A stretch of DNA of 49,213 nt from Clostridia bacterium. GTDB lineage: Bacteria > Bacillota > Clostridia > Oscillospirales > Acutalibacteraceae. Under the pieces are notes generated by a model. The model was not told the DNA's origin, searched no databases, and worked only from the letters and a program-made list of their open reading frames with translations. The stretch covers positions 1-49,213 of the forward strand of contig JAFYSP010000035.1 in NCBI GenBank assembly GCA_017559305.1, in the 5' to 3' direction. The position numbers and the translations under genes are program-made. Positions 16,123 through 24,651 of the stretch are shown here, in pieces; the stretch's first letter is position 1; the number at the start of each line of letters is the position of its first letter.

Positions 16123-16823
16123 AAAGGATTGACCTGCTTATCAATACCCCAGACTGTTACGTCCTCAACGACCGCTCTTTGTGGAAGATTTGCGATATAA
16201 AGCACCGTTTCGGCAATATCTTCGGGCAGAAGTTTATCGGCGGTTTCACCGATTCCGCAAGCCGACTGGAATCCCGTGCTTGCAGAGGAAGGAACCACGC
16301 AGGTAACCCTTACGTTATGGGGTTGCATTTCGAGATACATACCTTTGGAGAAGTTGAGCACGCCTGCTTTTGCGGCGGCATAAACACTCCATGTTGGCCA
16401 ACACTGACGCGCGCAAACGGAAGATATGTTTATCATTGTGCCGCATTTTTGTGCCTTCATCATATCGGCAAACGCTCTGCATCCGTAAATTACGCTGTTG
16501 AGATTGAGTTTTATGGTCTGGTCGATTTCCTCTGCAGAAAACTCACTTACCTCTTTAATGGTAACGCCGCCACCCGCATTATTTACAAGTATATCGAGGC
16601 GACCGTATTTTTCTTTAACGGTGTTTACCGCCATATCCCAATCTTCAGGTTTTGTAACGTCCATCGAAAAAGCGAGGTCTCCGCCGACTTCGGCTCTTGC
16701 CGCCTCTAATTTATCGAAGTTTCTTGCGGTCATAACAACTGTATCTCCGTTATCCTTAAAGGCCTTTGCAGTTGCCTTTCCGTAACCGCTTGAAGCACCT
16801 GTGATTAAAACCACTCTTGACAT
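16119..16823 (-). CDS. Short-chain dehydrogenase/reductase
   Basis: A 234-residue classical SDR using NAD(P)H. It has the cofactor motif TGASSGYG near residue 9, NNAGGG, a catalytic Ser in NISSVC and the Y-x-x-x-K motif in SVYAAAKAG. ATG at 16823 is preferred to a GTG at 16829 from the spacing to AAGGAG. The Arg/Asp discriminators suggest nothing decisive about NADP versus NAD. It leads a two-gene operon with the FAD oxidoreductase. Confidence 0.9.
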   Translation of the reverse strand: MSRVVLITGASSGYGKATAKAFKDNGDTVVMTARNFDKLEAARAEVGGDLAFSMDVTKPEDWDMAVNTVKEKYGRLDILVNNAGGGVTIKEVSEFSAEEIDQTIKLNLNSVIYGCRAFADMMKAQKCGTMINISSVCARQCWPTWSVYAAAKAGVLNFSKGMYLEMQPHNVRVTCVVPSSASTGFQSACGIGETADKLLPEDIAETVLYIANLPQRAVVEDVTVWGIDKQVNPL

Positions 16824-16857
16824 AAACACGTCTCCTTATAATGCATCTTTTTTATTA

Positions 16858-16885
16858 ATTATAACACACAGTCTACCGCATTCAA
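16858..16885 (-). promoter_or_regulatory. Predicted sigma-A promoter of the SDR-FAD operon
   Basis: Minus strand -35 TTGAAT (16880-16885), 16-bp spacer, -10 TATAAT (16858-16863). Confidence 0.6.
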
Positions 16886-16912
16886 GTAATAATATTGCTT
16901 TGTTTGTTCAGC

Positions 16913-16949
16913 AAAAAATTATAACCACCCTTAAAACTCAAGGGTGGTT
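16913..16949 (-). terminator. Terminator of the secreted FN3 protein gene
   Basis: Read leftward, AACCACCCTT/AAGGGTGGTT stem with a 7-nt loop (16923-16949), then ATAATTTTTT. Confidence 0.85.
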
Positions 16950-16958
16950 AATTGAAAG

Positions 16959-18137
16959 TTATTTTGTTTTTACCGACTTTACAGTAGACCAATTTGAATA
17001 ATACTTCTTGTTGCCCACCGTTTTATAGGTGCGGACTCTCACGTAGTAAGTCTTTTTTGATTTAAGGTTTTTTATGGTTGCGAAACTCGTCTGATAATTG
17101 CTTATCGTTTTGGTTTCGTATTTTGCGAAGTCTTTTTTGGTACTGTACTGTATCTGATAGCCGCTGCTTTGCTGTAAACTGCGGTTCAGTTTTACTGTGA
17201 TTTCCTTTTTATTGGCAGTGAGTTTGTTAACACTTGCGGCTCTGGGAATTATCTTAAAAGTAAGGGTTTTCGTGCCTGAATAATTGCCCTTCATTTTGAC
17301 GGTAACCTTATACGTGCCGACGGTTTTTCTGCCGCTCGAATAGGTGACGGTGTAATCCTTATCTTTTTTGAGTATATTGCCCTCGACGTCCTTTACCGTT
17401 ACGGTTGGAGTTTTTTGTTTGCCGTTATAGGAATGTGAGGTCGCAGAAAGTTTAATCGACGCAACTTTATATATCGTCGACTGGGATTTTACCTTTTGGC
17501 ACCCCGTACACTTTTCAACCACTTTGCCATTTTTGGTAAGCGTCGCTTTCGTGACTTGCTTTTTATAATTATGGGTGTGTGATGCGCCCGTCCACTTGGC
17601 AGGGGCTACAGCAACGTAAGAAAAAGAGGCTCTGATTTTAGATTTTGTGATTTTTTTGTCCCATCTTATTATACAATGTCCGTCGCTGTTGCAGTCGGCA
17701 TAAGTGACAATCTCACCGTTTACGGCCGTGACAAAAATCGAGTGTCTGTTATGATTAAGCCGTATTACATCACCGGGCTTTAATGTGTTAAGGGCAGAGA
17801 CGCTATAATTTTTTCGCCAATCTCTATAAGGATTGCCGCCAAAAACCAAGTATCCCAATTGATAAGCAAAGCCCATACACTGAATGGCTTGTCCCTTAAA
17901 AGTATTGCATCCGCAAGAGCCCGAAAAAGAGCATCTTCCGTGATGATTGCAGGGAGTAGAAGTGTATGTTTCGGCGTTTTTGCCGTTCCAATACTTTCCG
18001 TTGGGATATTTTGCTTTTAGGTCGGCAACAGTAATCATTTCACCGGTATTTGCCGCCGAAGCGCTGATGGGTATCGCGGTAATAATCATAGCGGTCAACA
18101 AACAAAGCGACATTATTTTCAAGAGCCGTTTTTTCAC
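16959..18137 (-). CDS. Secreted papain-like-fold (NlpC/CHAP-type) protein with C-terminal Ig-like and FN3 domains
   Basis: A 392-residue exported protein. Signal peptide: basic MKKRLLK, hydrophobic core, AxA cleavage at ISASAAN. Residues ~45-190 contain a cysteine cluster (CNHHGRCSFSGSCGC), then AIQCMGFAYQLGY with a likely catalytic Cys, LKPGDVI and NRHSIFVTAV with a likely catalytic His, as in NlpC/P60 and CHAP hydrolases. A CTGC knuckle, an Ig-like beta domain (~240-310) and an FN3 domain (~315-392) follow. Start is a GTG at 18137 because AAGGGGG lies ~7 nt upstream; the longer frame to 18167 lacks a ribosome site. Cell-wall peptide hydrolysis is likely but unproven. Confidence 0.75.
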   Translation of the reverse strand: MKKRLLKIMSLCLLTAMIITAIPISASAANTGEMITVADLKAKYPNGKYWNGKNAETYTSTPCNHHGRCSFSGSCGCNTFKGQAIQCMGFAYQLGYLVFGGNPYRDWRKNYSVSALNTLKPGDVIRLNHNRHSIFVTAVNGEIVTYADCNSDGHCIIRWDKKITKSKIRASFSYVAVAPAKWTGASHTHNYKKQVTKATLTKNGKVVEKCTGCQKVKSQSTIYKVASIKLSATSHSYNGKQKTPTVTVKDVEGNILKKDKDYTVTYSSGRKTVGTYKVTVKMKGNYSGTKTLTFKIIPRAASVNKLTANKKEITVKLNRSLQQSSGYQIQYSTKKDFAKYETKTISNYQTSFATIKNLKSKKTYYVRVRTYKTVGNKKYYSNWSTVKSVKTK

Positions 18138-18203
18138 AAAAATCCCCCTTCCAATACATATTTTCAAGGAAAGTTATTTGGTAAAATTTAGCAACCAAAA
18201 GGT

Positions 18204-18232
18204 ATTATATCAATATTTGTAAATTAAAGCAA
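18204..18232 (-). promoter_or_regulatory. Predicted sigma-A promoter of the secreted FN3 protein gene
   Basis: Minus strand -35 TTGCTT (18227-18232), 17-bp spacer, -10 TATAAT (18204-18209). Confidence 0.65.
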
Positions 18233-18241
18233 GTATTATTT

Positions 18242-18278
18242 AAAAACCGTCAGCCGACTGCTATTGCAGTCGGCTGAC
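18242..18278 (-). terminator. Terminator of the liv operon
   Basis: Perfect 13-bp stem GTCAGCCGACTGC/GCAGTCGGCTGAC (18249-18278) followed leftward by GGTTTTT, about 45 bp after the livF stop. Confidence 0.9.
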
Positions 18279-18321
18279 TTTCTATTAAGATATGCAGAGC
18301 AAAACATATCGAAATATTAAC

Positions 18322-19032
18322 TTAACCGCCGAGGTACGCCTTTTTGACCTCGTCGCTTTTAAGGAGTTCTTCTCCTGTTCCCGAAAGAACGATTCGTCCG
18401 TTTTCGAGGACGTAGGCTCTATCGGATACTGCAAGTGATTTACCTGCATTCTGCTCAACCAAAAGAATGGTTGTGCCTTGCTTGTGATAGTCCTTGATAA
18501 TATCAAAAACCTGATCAACAAGAAGGGGTGACAGACCCATTGAGGGTTCGTCAAGCATAAGCAAGTCGGGGTGACACATCATAGCTCTGCCCATTGCGAG
18601 CATCTGCTGTTCGCCGCCCGAAAGTGTTCCCGCAATCTGATTTTTTCTTTCACCAAGACGTGGGAAACGTGTGTAAATTTCCTCAATATCACGCTTGACC
18701 TGTTTTTGATCCTTTTGGGTGTAAGCGCCCATAATAAGATTTTCATAAACAGTGAGTTCCTGGAAAACGTGACGTCCTTCGGGAACCTGTGTCATACCGA
18801 GGTGAACTATTTTGTGGCCGGGCATTTTGGTTATGTCCTGACCGTTATAGGTTACGCTGCCTGCCTTTGCAGGAATAAGTCCCATAATGCTTTGCATAGT
18901 GGTTGTTTTTCCTGCGCCGTTTGCACCGATAAGGGTTACGATTTCGCCCTTGTTAACCTCAAAACTGATGCCTTTAAGCGCCTGAATGACACCGTAGTAC
19001 ACCTCGAGGTCTTTAACTTCTAATAATGCCAT
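18322..19032 (-). CDS. livF: Branched-chain amino acid ABC transporter, ATP-binding protein LivF
   Basis: One of the two ATPase subunits of a LIV-type importer on the cytosolic face. The 236-residue product shows Walker A GANGAGKTT, Q-loop region, LVTQVPEGRHVF-type MTQVPEGRHVF typical of LivF, signature LSGGEQQML, Walker B LLMLDEPSMGLSP and the H-loop region TILLVEQN. Last gene of the operon, 12 bp after livG. Confidence 0.93.
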   Translation of the reverse strand: MALLEVKDLEVYYGVIQALKGISFEVNKGEIVTLIGANGAGKTTTMQSIMGLIPAKAGSVTYNGQDITKMPGHKIVHLGMTQVPEGRHVFQELTVYENLIMGAYTQKDQKQVKRDIEEIYTRFPRLGERKNQIAGTLSGGEQQMLAMGRAMMCHPDLLMLDEPSMGLSPLLVDQVFDIIKDYHKQGTTILLVEQNAGKSLAVSDRAYVLENGRIVLSGTGEELLKSDEVKKAYLGG

Positions 19033-19044
19033 ACGGTATCCTCC

Positions 19045-19815
19045 TTATCCGCCTATGTACGCCTTAATAACCTCGGGGTCGTTAAGAGCGTCGGCTGTTT
19101 TACCCTTTGCAAGAACGGTACCGAAGTTAAGAACGGTAACTTCATCGCAAAGGCCCGAAACAAATTTCATATCGTGTTCTATAAGAAGAACGGTAATATC
19201 AAACTTATCACGAATGAGTCTTATAGTCTCCATAAGCTCGGCAGTTTCGTTGGGGTTCATACCCGCTGCGGGCTCATCGAGAAGCAAGAGTTTAGGATTG
19301 GTAGCAAGTGCACGGGCAATCTCAAGTTTTCTCTGCTTACCGTAAGGAAGGTTGCAGGAAAGATTGTTTCTTTCTGCCTCTAGATCGAAAATGCGAAGGA
19401 TTTCCTTTGCCTTTTCACGCATCTGCTTTTCAACACGGAAATGTTTTGGCAAACGAAGAACGCTTGTAATAAATCCGCTGTTGTATTCCTTTTGGTTGTG
19501 AAGACCAACCATAACGTTACGGACAACCGTCATATTATTAAACAGACGAATGTTCTGGAAGGTACGCGCAATACCCTTATGGTTGATAGTCTCCTGAGAT
19601 TTACCTGTAATATCCTCGCCACAAAGGAAAACCTTACCTGTGGTGGGGTGGTAAACGCCTGTGAGCATATTGAAAACAGTAGTTTTACCTGCACCGTTAG
19701 GCCCTACCATACCGTAAATCTGATTTTTCTTGATTTTAAGGTCAAGACCCTGAACGGCTTTAAGTCCGCCGAAGGAAATACCGAGGTTTTGGGTTTCAAG
19801 TACATATTCGCTCAT
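19045..19815 (-). CDS. livG: Branched-chain amino acid ABC transporter, ATP-binding protein LivG
   Basis: The second ATPase, 256 residues. Walker A GPNGAGKTT, the LivG-specific GIARTFQNIRLFNNMTV, Walker B KLLLLDEPAAGMNP and the H-loop LLIEHDMKFV are visible. The signature helix reads LPYGKQRKLEIARA, the usual LivG variant lacking SGG. It begins 3 bp after livM and likely forms a heterodimer with LivF under the LivH-LivM permease. Confidence 0.93.
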   Translation of the reverse strand: MSEYVLETQNLGISFGGLKAVQGLDLKIKKNQIYGMVGPNGAGKTTVFNMLTGVYHPTTGKVFLCGEDITGKSQETINHKGIARTFQNIRLFNNMTVVRNVMVGLHNQKEYNSGFITSVLRLPKHFRVEKQMREKAKEILRIFDLEAERNNLSCNLPYGKQRKLEIARALATNPKLLLLDEPAAGMNPNETAELMETIRLIRDKFDITVLLIEHDMKFVSGLCDEVTVLNFGTVLAKGKTADALNDPEVIKAYIGG

Positions 19816-19818
19816 ACT

Positions 19819-20973
19819 TTAGTCCTCCTTACTCGGTTTATCGGGTGTGAGTGTTGACTTTGATACGTCAACGCTTACGTCGACAGACAAAATTTCGTCC
19901 ATGTGAATCTTTGTAGGCACACGGTCCCAAGCCGCCTCGTCATCCTTGACGTAGGCAGGGTCGTGATGCTTTGTATGAATCTTGGAAATAAGATTCTTGA
20001 AGTTGTATTTTTCTCTGAATCCCTTAAGGCCGGGCGCATTTCTGTAAATAATGATTGTGATAAGGATAATTGCATATACCATATCCTTAAGAACAGCGCT
20101 GTCACCCTCAAGTTTAGTTGCGAGAACTGTATTGAGGTATGTAATAAGGGTTGCAGAAATGAGCGAACCTGTGATGTTACCCATACCGCCGAGAACAACC
20201 ATAACGAGAATCTCGATAGAGTAGTTGTATCCGAACTTAACCGCCTGAACAGATGACTGTGTATAACTGAACAAAACACCTGCGATACCTGCAAAGAATG
20301 CAGAGATTGTAAATGCCATAAGTTTATACTTTGTGATGTTGATACCTGTGGCTCTTGCTGCTATTTCGTTATCACGGATAGCGGTAATTGCTCTGCCGTG
20401 ACGTGAACGCATAAGGTTCTGAATTACGAAAAGTGTGATAAGTACGAGAGCAAAGCCGTAGATATAAAGTTCGTGACGGCTGTATTTGGGAGTGGGGAGG
20501 CCGAGTGTACCGCCGAAAACTTTTGGCGCAGCGTTTTGGAAAATAACCTTAACGATTTCACCGAAAGCAAGAGTAACAATCGCAAGATAGTCACCCTTAA
20601 GACGAAGTGCGGGAAGGCCTATGATAACACCGCAGACTGCGGCGCAAAGTCCACCGACAACGAGGGACAAAAGCAGAGTAAGAGGTCCGTTTCCGAGAGT
20701 TGCTTCCAAAAGAGAAGCAATCTTACCGCCGAGATATGCGCCAACGCACATAAATCCTGCGTGACCGAGGGAAAGTTCGCCTAAAAATCCGACAACGAGG
20801 TTGAGGGATACGGCGAGGATCATTGCTATGCTGATATTTTGAAGCAAGAACTGGGTTGAACGGGGAACGTCCTCTCCTACAAGGCGCAATATCGCAAACA
20901 CGATAAGTGCCGCACCGACAACGATATAGTTGACAAAGTGCTTCCACTTAACGTTTTTAAGCTGTTTAATCAT
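19819..20973 (-). CDS. livM: Branched-chain amino acid ABC transporter, permease LivM
   Basis: A 384-residue permease with about nine to ten membrane helices. SLNLVVGFLGELSLGHAGFM and the GDYLAIVTLAFGEIVK coupling region are characteristic of LivM; VVLGGMGNITGSLISA is the second conserved loop. A hydrophilic ~60-residue C-terminal tail (from YNFKNLIS onward, with repeated VDVS) extends beyond typical LivM. The ATG overlaps the livH TGA by four bases. Confidence 0.92.
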   Translation of the reverse strand: MIKQLKNVKWKHFVNYIVVGAALIVFAILRLVGEDVPRSTQFLLQNISIAMILAVSLNLVVGFLGELSLGHAGFMCVGAYLGGKIASLLEATLGNGPLTLLLSLVVGGLCAAVCGVIIGLPALRLKGDYLAIVTLAFGEIVKVIFQNAAPKVFGGTLGLPTPKYSRHELYIYGFALVLITLFVIQNLMRSRHGRAITAIRDNEIAARATGINITKYKLMAFTISAFFAGIAGVLFSYTQSSVQAVKFGYNYSIEILVMVVLGGMGNITGSLISATLITYLNTVLATKLEGDSAVLKDMVYAIILITIIIYRNAPGLKGFREKYNFKNLISKIHTKHHDPAYVKDDEAAWDRVPTKIHMDEILSVDVSVDVSKSTLTPDKPSKED

Positions 20974-21842
20974 ACCTTTTCCCTCCTCTTCTTGCCAAGA
21001 ATTCCACTGGGTTTAACGAGGAGAATGATAATAAGAATACCAAATTCTATTGCGCCTGTGTAGGGAGCAATAGCAGGTACCTTTGCAGTAAAGCACTCAA
21101 TAAGTCCCAACAAAATTCCGCCGAACATAGCGCCGGGAATTGAGCCGATACCACCGATAACGGCAGCGGTAAATGCTTTGATACCGGGCATAGCACCAAA
21201 TGTTGAGCTTATCTGAGGAGTTTCCAACAATGAGAAAAATCCTGCCAAGGCTGCAAGAGCTGAGCCGATTGCAAAGGTTATAGTAATAATCTTATTAACA
21301 TTAATACCCATAAGCTGTGTTGCCGCTCTGTCTTCAGAGGTCGCAATCATAGCACGACCTGTTTTGCTGTATTTAATAAAAATACTGAGCGCCACCATTA
21401 TAACTATAGTGCTTATAAGAGTTACTACGGTTTTTGTCTGAATGACAAGTTCACCGAACTTTAAGACACCCATATCCCCAAAGGTAACCATCTTGGCATT
21501 AGACCCTTGTGTGATTTGGGCAATGCTTTGCAAGAGGTAGCTCACACCGATAGCTGTTATAAGAACGGCAAGGGGTGAGGCGCCTCTTAAAGGTTTATAT
21601 GCAACCTTCTCTATTACGACGCCGAGCACTATACAAAGTACAATTGCTGCGGCAATAGCAATAAGAGGGTTGCCTGTCATATTCAGGAAAATGAGAAGAG
21701 TGTATCCACCGACCATAATGATATCGCCGTGGGCAAAGTTAAGCATTTTTGCAATACCATAAACCATTGTATAACCAATGGCTATCATTGCGTAAACGCC
21801 GCCCTGACTCAACCCATTTATCAAGGTTGTTAATATATCCAT
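20970..21842 (-). CDS. livH: Branched-chain amino acid ABC transporter, permease LivH
   Basis: A 290-residue permease with about eight helices. LINGLSQGGVYAMIAIGYTM, MLNFAHGDIIMVGGY, and AAVIGGIGSIPGAMFGGILL are LivH hallmarks. Start at 21842 (MDILTT) has AAAGG upstream and matches the family; the frame open to 21896 crosses a stem-loop and is not supported. It pairs with LivM to form the membrane channel. Confidence 0.93.
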   Translation of the reverse strand: MDILTTLINGLSQGGVYAMIAIGYTMVYGIAKMLNFAHGDIIMVGGYTLLIFLNMTGNPLIAIAAAIVLCIVLGVVIEKVAYKPLRGASPLAVLITAIGVSYLLQSIAQITQGSNAKMVTFGDMGVLKFGELVIQTKTVVTLISTIVIMVALSIFIKYSKTGRAMIATSEDRAATQLMGINVNKIITITFAIGSALAALAGFFSLLETPQISSTFGAMPGIKAFTAAVIGGIGSIPGAMFGGILLGLIECFTAKVPAIAPYTGAIEFGILIIILLVKPSGILGKKRREKV

Positions 21843-21861
21843 TTTTTTACCTTTTATAAAT

Positions 21862-21902
21862 GCAGATATTTGCCGACGGGAAAATCCAGTCGGCAAATCT
21901 GC
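21862..21902 (-). promoter_or_regulatory. Intercistronic stem-loop between the LIV binding protein and livH
   Basis: TTTGCCGAC (21869-21877) pairs with GTCGGCAAA (21889-21897), extended by GCAGA/TCTGC with a bulge. No T-run follows leftward. It could stabilise the upstream binding-protein mRNA or cause partial termination, giving more binding protein than permease. Confidence 0.6.
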
Positions 21903-21923
21903 AAAATTTCTTTTTTTAATAAA

Positions 21924-23093
21924 TTACTGAGCGTCAGCTTCCTTAACAACGAACTTTACAGCCATCTTGTTAACAGAACCATCAGTATTCCACTTTACTG
22001 TTTCACCAGTAGCACCGTTTGTGAAGGTGTATCCGCCGTTGAACTCTGCCTTAAGTGCATCGCACATATCAGAAGCGCTCATATCGGGGCTTACATTTTC
22101 AACCTTCTTCATAGCGCCGAAGATTGCATATACGCAGTCATAAGCAGATGCGCCGAACTGGTTGAGTGTGTCCTTGCCGTATTTTGCAACATACTTGTCA
22201 ACGAACTCCTTAGCAGCGCCTTCTGTTGCCTTAGAGTTGAAGTGAGAAAGCATAGAAACTTCCTGAGGAACTGTAGTGATATCAAATCCCTTAACAGATT
22301 CGATTCCGTCAAGACCATCACATCCGTAGTAAACAGCGTTTGCCTTCATAACGTTTGTTGCCTGAGTCATAAAAAGTGCTGCGGGAGCTGCGTAGATGGG
22401 CATGAATACGAATTCGCATTCCTTAAGAGTGTCGATCTGTGTAGCGAAAGAAGTTTCGTTAGCTGCAGAGAAAGAAGTTACAACTGTTGAAACAGATGCA
22501 TCAAGAGCTGCTACGAACTGATCGTAGATACCCTTTGAGTATGGATCGTCTGACTTGTAGAATACACCGATTGTCTTGCCTGCGTATGCTTCGTTTACAT
22601 ACTCAGCAGCAACTTTACCCTGGTTGCCGTCAGCGAAGCACATCTGATATCCGTGACCACCGGTGATAGCATCACCCGAAGCGGAAGGAGTAAGGAAGAA
22701 TACGTTGTCTTCTTTTGCGAAGTTTGTGAACTCAAGACCGGGAGCGGTAGTTACGCAACCGAGAGATACGTGCATACCCTGCTCATAGAGAGCTGCGTAG
22801 TTAGCAGCGATGTTTGCAGGATCATGCTTGTCGTCAAGTGCTACGAGTTTGAACTGTACGCCGTTAAGACCGCCTGCTGCATTGATTTCATCAACTGCCA
22901 TCTGTGCAGAGTTCTTAACTGCTTGACCGTATACTGCAGCAGGACCGGTAAGAGGACCTGATACACCGATTACATAAGTCTTACCTGAGTTGTCGCCGTC
23001 ATTATCGGCGGGGGTGTTGCCACAAGCTGCGAAGCAGCCCATAGCCATGACCAGCACGAGTGCCAGACACATTACTTTTACGAATTTTTTCAT
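21924..23093 (-). CDS. livJ: Branched-chain amino acid-type ABC transporter substrate-binding lipoprotein
   Basis: A 389-residue extracytoplasmic binding protein of the Peripla_BP_6 class. The signal peptide ends in a lipobox at CFAAC-G, so the mature protein is lipid-anchored on the outer face. The mature domain begins KTYVIGVSGPLTGPAAVYGQ, with MAVDEINAAGGLNG, typical of LivJ/LivK. Ligand is likely a branched-chain amino acid, but urea, amides or short peptides are bound by relatives, so the symbol is by family. First gene of the five-gene liv operon. Confidence 0.9.
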   Translation of the reverse strand: MKKFVKVMCLALVLVMAMGCFAACGNTPADNDGDNSGKTYVIGVSGPLTGPAAVYGQAVKNSAQMAVDEINAAGGLNGVQFKLVALDDKHDPANIAANYAALYEQGMHVSLGCVTTAPGLEFTNFAKEDNVFFLTPSASGDAITGGHGYQMCFADGNQGKVAAEYVNEAYAGKTIGVFYKSDDPYSKGIYDQFVAALDASVSTVVTSFSAANETSFATQIDTLKECEFVFMPIYAAPAALFMTQATNVMKANAVYYGCDGLDGIESVKGFDITTVPQEVSMLSHFNSKATEGAAKEFVDKYVAKYGKDTLNQFGASAYDCVYAIFGAMKKVENVSPDMSASDMCDALKAEFNGGYTFTNGATGETVKWNTDGSVNKMAVKFVVKEADAQ

Positions 23094-23164
23094 TTTGCTC
23101 TACCTCTTTTTGTTATTTTTATTTTTTTGTAGATAAATTTGTTTGTCGGCGGGTTTGCCCGACT

Positions 23165-23195
23165 ATTATATAAAAAGGAGCTTTGCGAATTGCAA
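23165..23195 (-). promoter_or_regulatory. Possible promoter of the liv operon
   Basis: Minus strand -10 TATAAT (23165-23170) with TTGCAA (23190-23195) 19 bp upstream, a long spacer. It overlaps the terminator of the preceding small gene. A small hairpin follows in the leader around 23143-23161. Confidence 0.35.
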
Positions 23196-23203
23196 AGCCC
23201 CTT
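23172..23203 (-). terminator. Terminator of the 66-residue membrane protein gene
   Basis: Read leftward, AAGGGGCTTTGC/GCAAAGCTCCTT stem with a 5-nt loop, then TTTTTAT. Confidence 0.75.
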
Positions 23204-23221
23204 AATATAACTGTAGTTACA

Positions 23222-23422
23222 TTACGCAGTTTGCAAATTCGAACTATATTCACTTTTGATAATAAGGACGGGTATAATAATTCGAATTGCGGATAGGACA
23301 AAAAGAGCTATGGCAGAAATTGCCATAGCTGCATTGTTTACTACGTTTGCGCAAGAAGAGTTTACTGACGCAGTCATTGCCTCAGTTGAAAAAGTATTAG
23401 TCATTGAATATGTCTTTTTCAT
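23222..23422 (-). CDS. Small single-pass membrane protein of unknown family
   Basis: A 66-residue product: polar, Ser/Thr/Asn-rich N-terminus (MKKTYSMTNTFSTEAM), one Cys near residue 24, then a hydrophobic segment AAMAISAIALFVLSAIR with a further hydrophobic stretch IIIPVLII, and a short polar tail. I do not recognise it. It is credible as a gene because AGGAG sits about 9 nt before the ATG, a perfect sigma-A promoter lies 35 bp upstream and a terminator follows. It could be a membrane regulator peptide, a type I toxin-like peptide or a bacteriocin precursor; none is established. Confidence 0.6.
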   Translation of the reverse strand: MKKTYSMTNTFSTEAMTASVNSSCANVVNNAAMAISAIALFVLSAIRIIIPVLIIKSEYSSNLQTA

Positions 23423-23456
23423 TGATAAACTCTCCTCTCAAATTTGGGATATGCGA

Positions 23457-23485
23457 ATTATAAGCCCATTACAAGCATTTGTCAA
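23457..23485 (-). promoter_or_regulatory. Consensus sigma-A promoter of the small membrane protein gene
   Basis: Minus strand -35 TTGACA (23480-23485) and -10 TATAAT (23457-23462) with exactly 17 bp between: a perfect consensus. Predicted leader is about 30 nt. Confidence 0.8.
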
Positions 23486-23582
23486 GCGGTTTTTTGTAAT
23501 TTTGTATAAAAAAACATACTCGGCATTGGTTTTTTCAACAAATTTGTGCAAATTCACTACTTTAAAGTTTTAATTGAGTGAA

Positions 23583-24599
23583 TTACTCCGAAAGAGCCAC
23601 GCAAATAAAGCGTTCTCCCGCTTTGTTACAAGCGCAATAGAAATGGTAATTTTTACCGCCGTCACGTACGAACCAGGTCTTATGAGCGTGAAGGTCATCG
23701 AGTTCGCAGGTTGGTTTTACGAGGGGTTCTCCCTGCCAATCGGTCCAATTGACGAGGTCATAAGAACAGGCGAAAGTATTATAAGCGCCCATCGTTTCAA
23801 CCCAGGTGAAGTAAAACATTACGTATATATCCCCGATTTTTACAATCTGCGGGTCACCCGTGATGAGTGTTTCGGGGTGTGTATCATTGCGAGAGAAGAC
23901 GTACTTGTCGCCGTAACGCTGCCAATCGGTACCGTTATCAGATACTGCAAGGAAAACTCTTTCGGTGCGGTCGTTTGCCTTGGCGTTGTATATATTTACG
24001 TATTTATAACCCGTAACCTCTGCTTCATCAATAAACATAAAACTCCTGTAAAGGGTTTTTTCCTCGCCGAATCTGCCGTCCTTATCCTCGGGTGCTAAAA
24101 TGGGGTCGGCAAATCTTGTGATTTTTTGATAATCGGTAGGATCATCACTTTCTGCCATGCCCATATACAAGGGGTCGGGCTCGTATCCGTCCGAGTTTCC
24201 TGCAAGGTATGACATATAATACTTTCCGTTTACCTTCTGAAGTTCGTTCGTACCGTCCCAATTTATATCGGGGTATGCGGCATAACCTGCACACTGCTTA
24301 CTGTCCCAACGGTTAAGTTCGTTTCTTCTGAAAACGGTGCCGACCTTCTTCCAGTTTATAAGGTCGTCTGATTCTGCAATATGTGTTTCATATCCCGATT
24401 TTGTGACGTCCTTTGAAATTGATATGTAATAAAGATACCACTTGCCGTCCTTTTTGAAAACAGAGGGCGAGTCGGTCATATCGTCAGCCAGGCGCATTAC
24501 GGGAATTTTCTCTCCCGTAGTTTTTATCATCTCATAAATTTCCTGCATTTTTTCCTCGGAAACAACTCGTTTTTCGAGGTCTTTTTTAAAAGGTATCAT
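23583..24599 (-). CDS. GH43/GH32-like five-bladed beta-propeller glycosidase
   Basis: A 338-residue protein without signal peptide. Repeated blade motifs are visible: DSPSVFKKDGKWYLYYI with HIAESDDLINW, PDINWDGTNELQKVNGKYYMSYL, RVFLAVSDNGTDW, and GDPQIVKIGDIYVMFYF. These match the fold of clans GH-F/GH-J. A catalytic Asp is likely in TDSPSVF; I cannot assign the general acid Glu with confidence, so activity is uncertain. Start 24599 has GGAAGG upstream; longer frames run into the neighbouring gene. It lies about 50 bp after the GH43 gene and is probably cotranscribed. Confidence 0.75.
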   Translation of the reverse strand: MIPFKKDLEKRVVSEEKMQEIYEMIKTTGEKIPVMRLADDMTDSPSVFKKDGKWYLYYISISKDVTKSGYETHIAESDDLINWKKVGTVFRRNELNRWDSKQCAGYAAYPDINWDGTNELQKVNGKYYMSYLAGNSDGYEPDPLYMGMAESDDPTDYQKITRFADPILAPEDKDGRFGEEKTLYRSFMFIDEAEVTGYKYVNIYNAKANDRTERVFLAVSDNGTDWQRYGDKYVFSRNDTHPETLITGDPQIVKIGDIYVMFYFTWVETMGAYNTFACSYDLVNWTDWQGEPLVKPTCELDDLHAHKTWFVRDGGKNYHFYCACNKAGERFICVALSE

Positions 24600-24651
24600 T
24601 TGTCTTTTTCCTTCCGTTTTATACATTATATTATATATAAGCGATTTTGAC

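Noticed and set aside
16801..17001. Plus-strand 66-codon frame across the SDR promoter and FN3-gene terminator
   Set aside because: It covers a clear promoter and a terminator of minus-strand genes and has no ribosome site.
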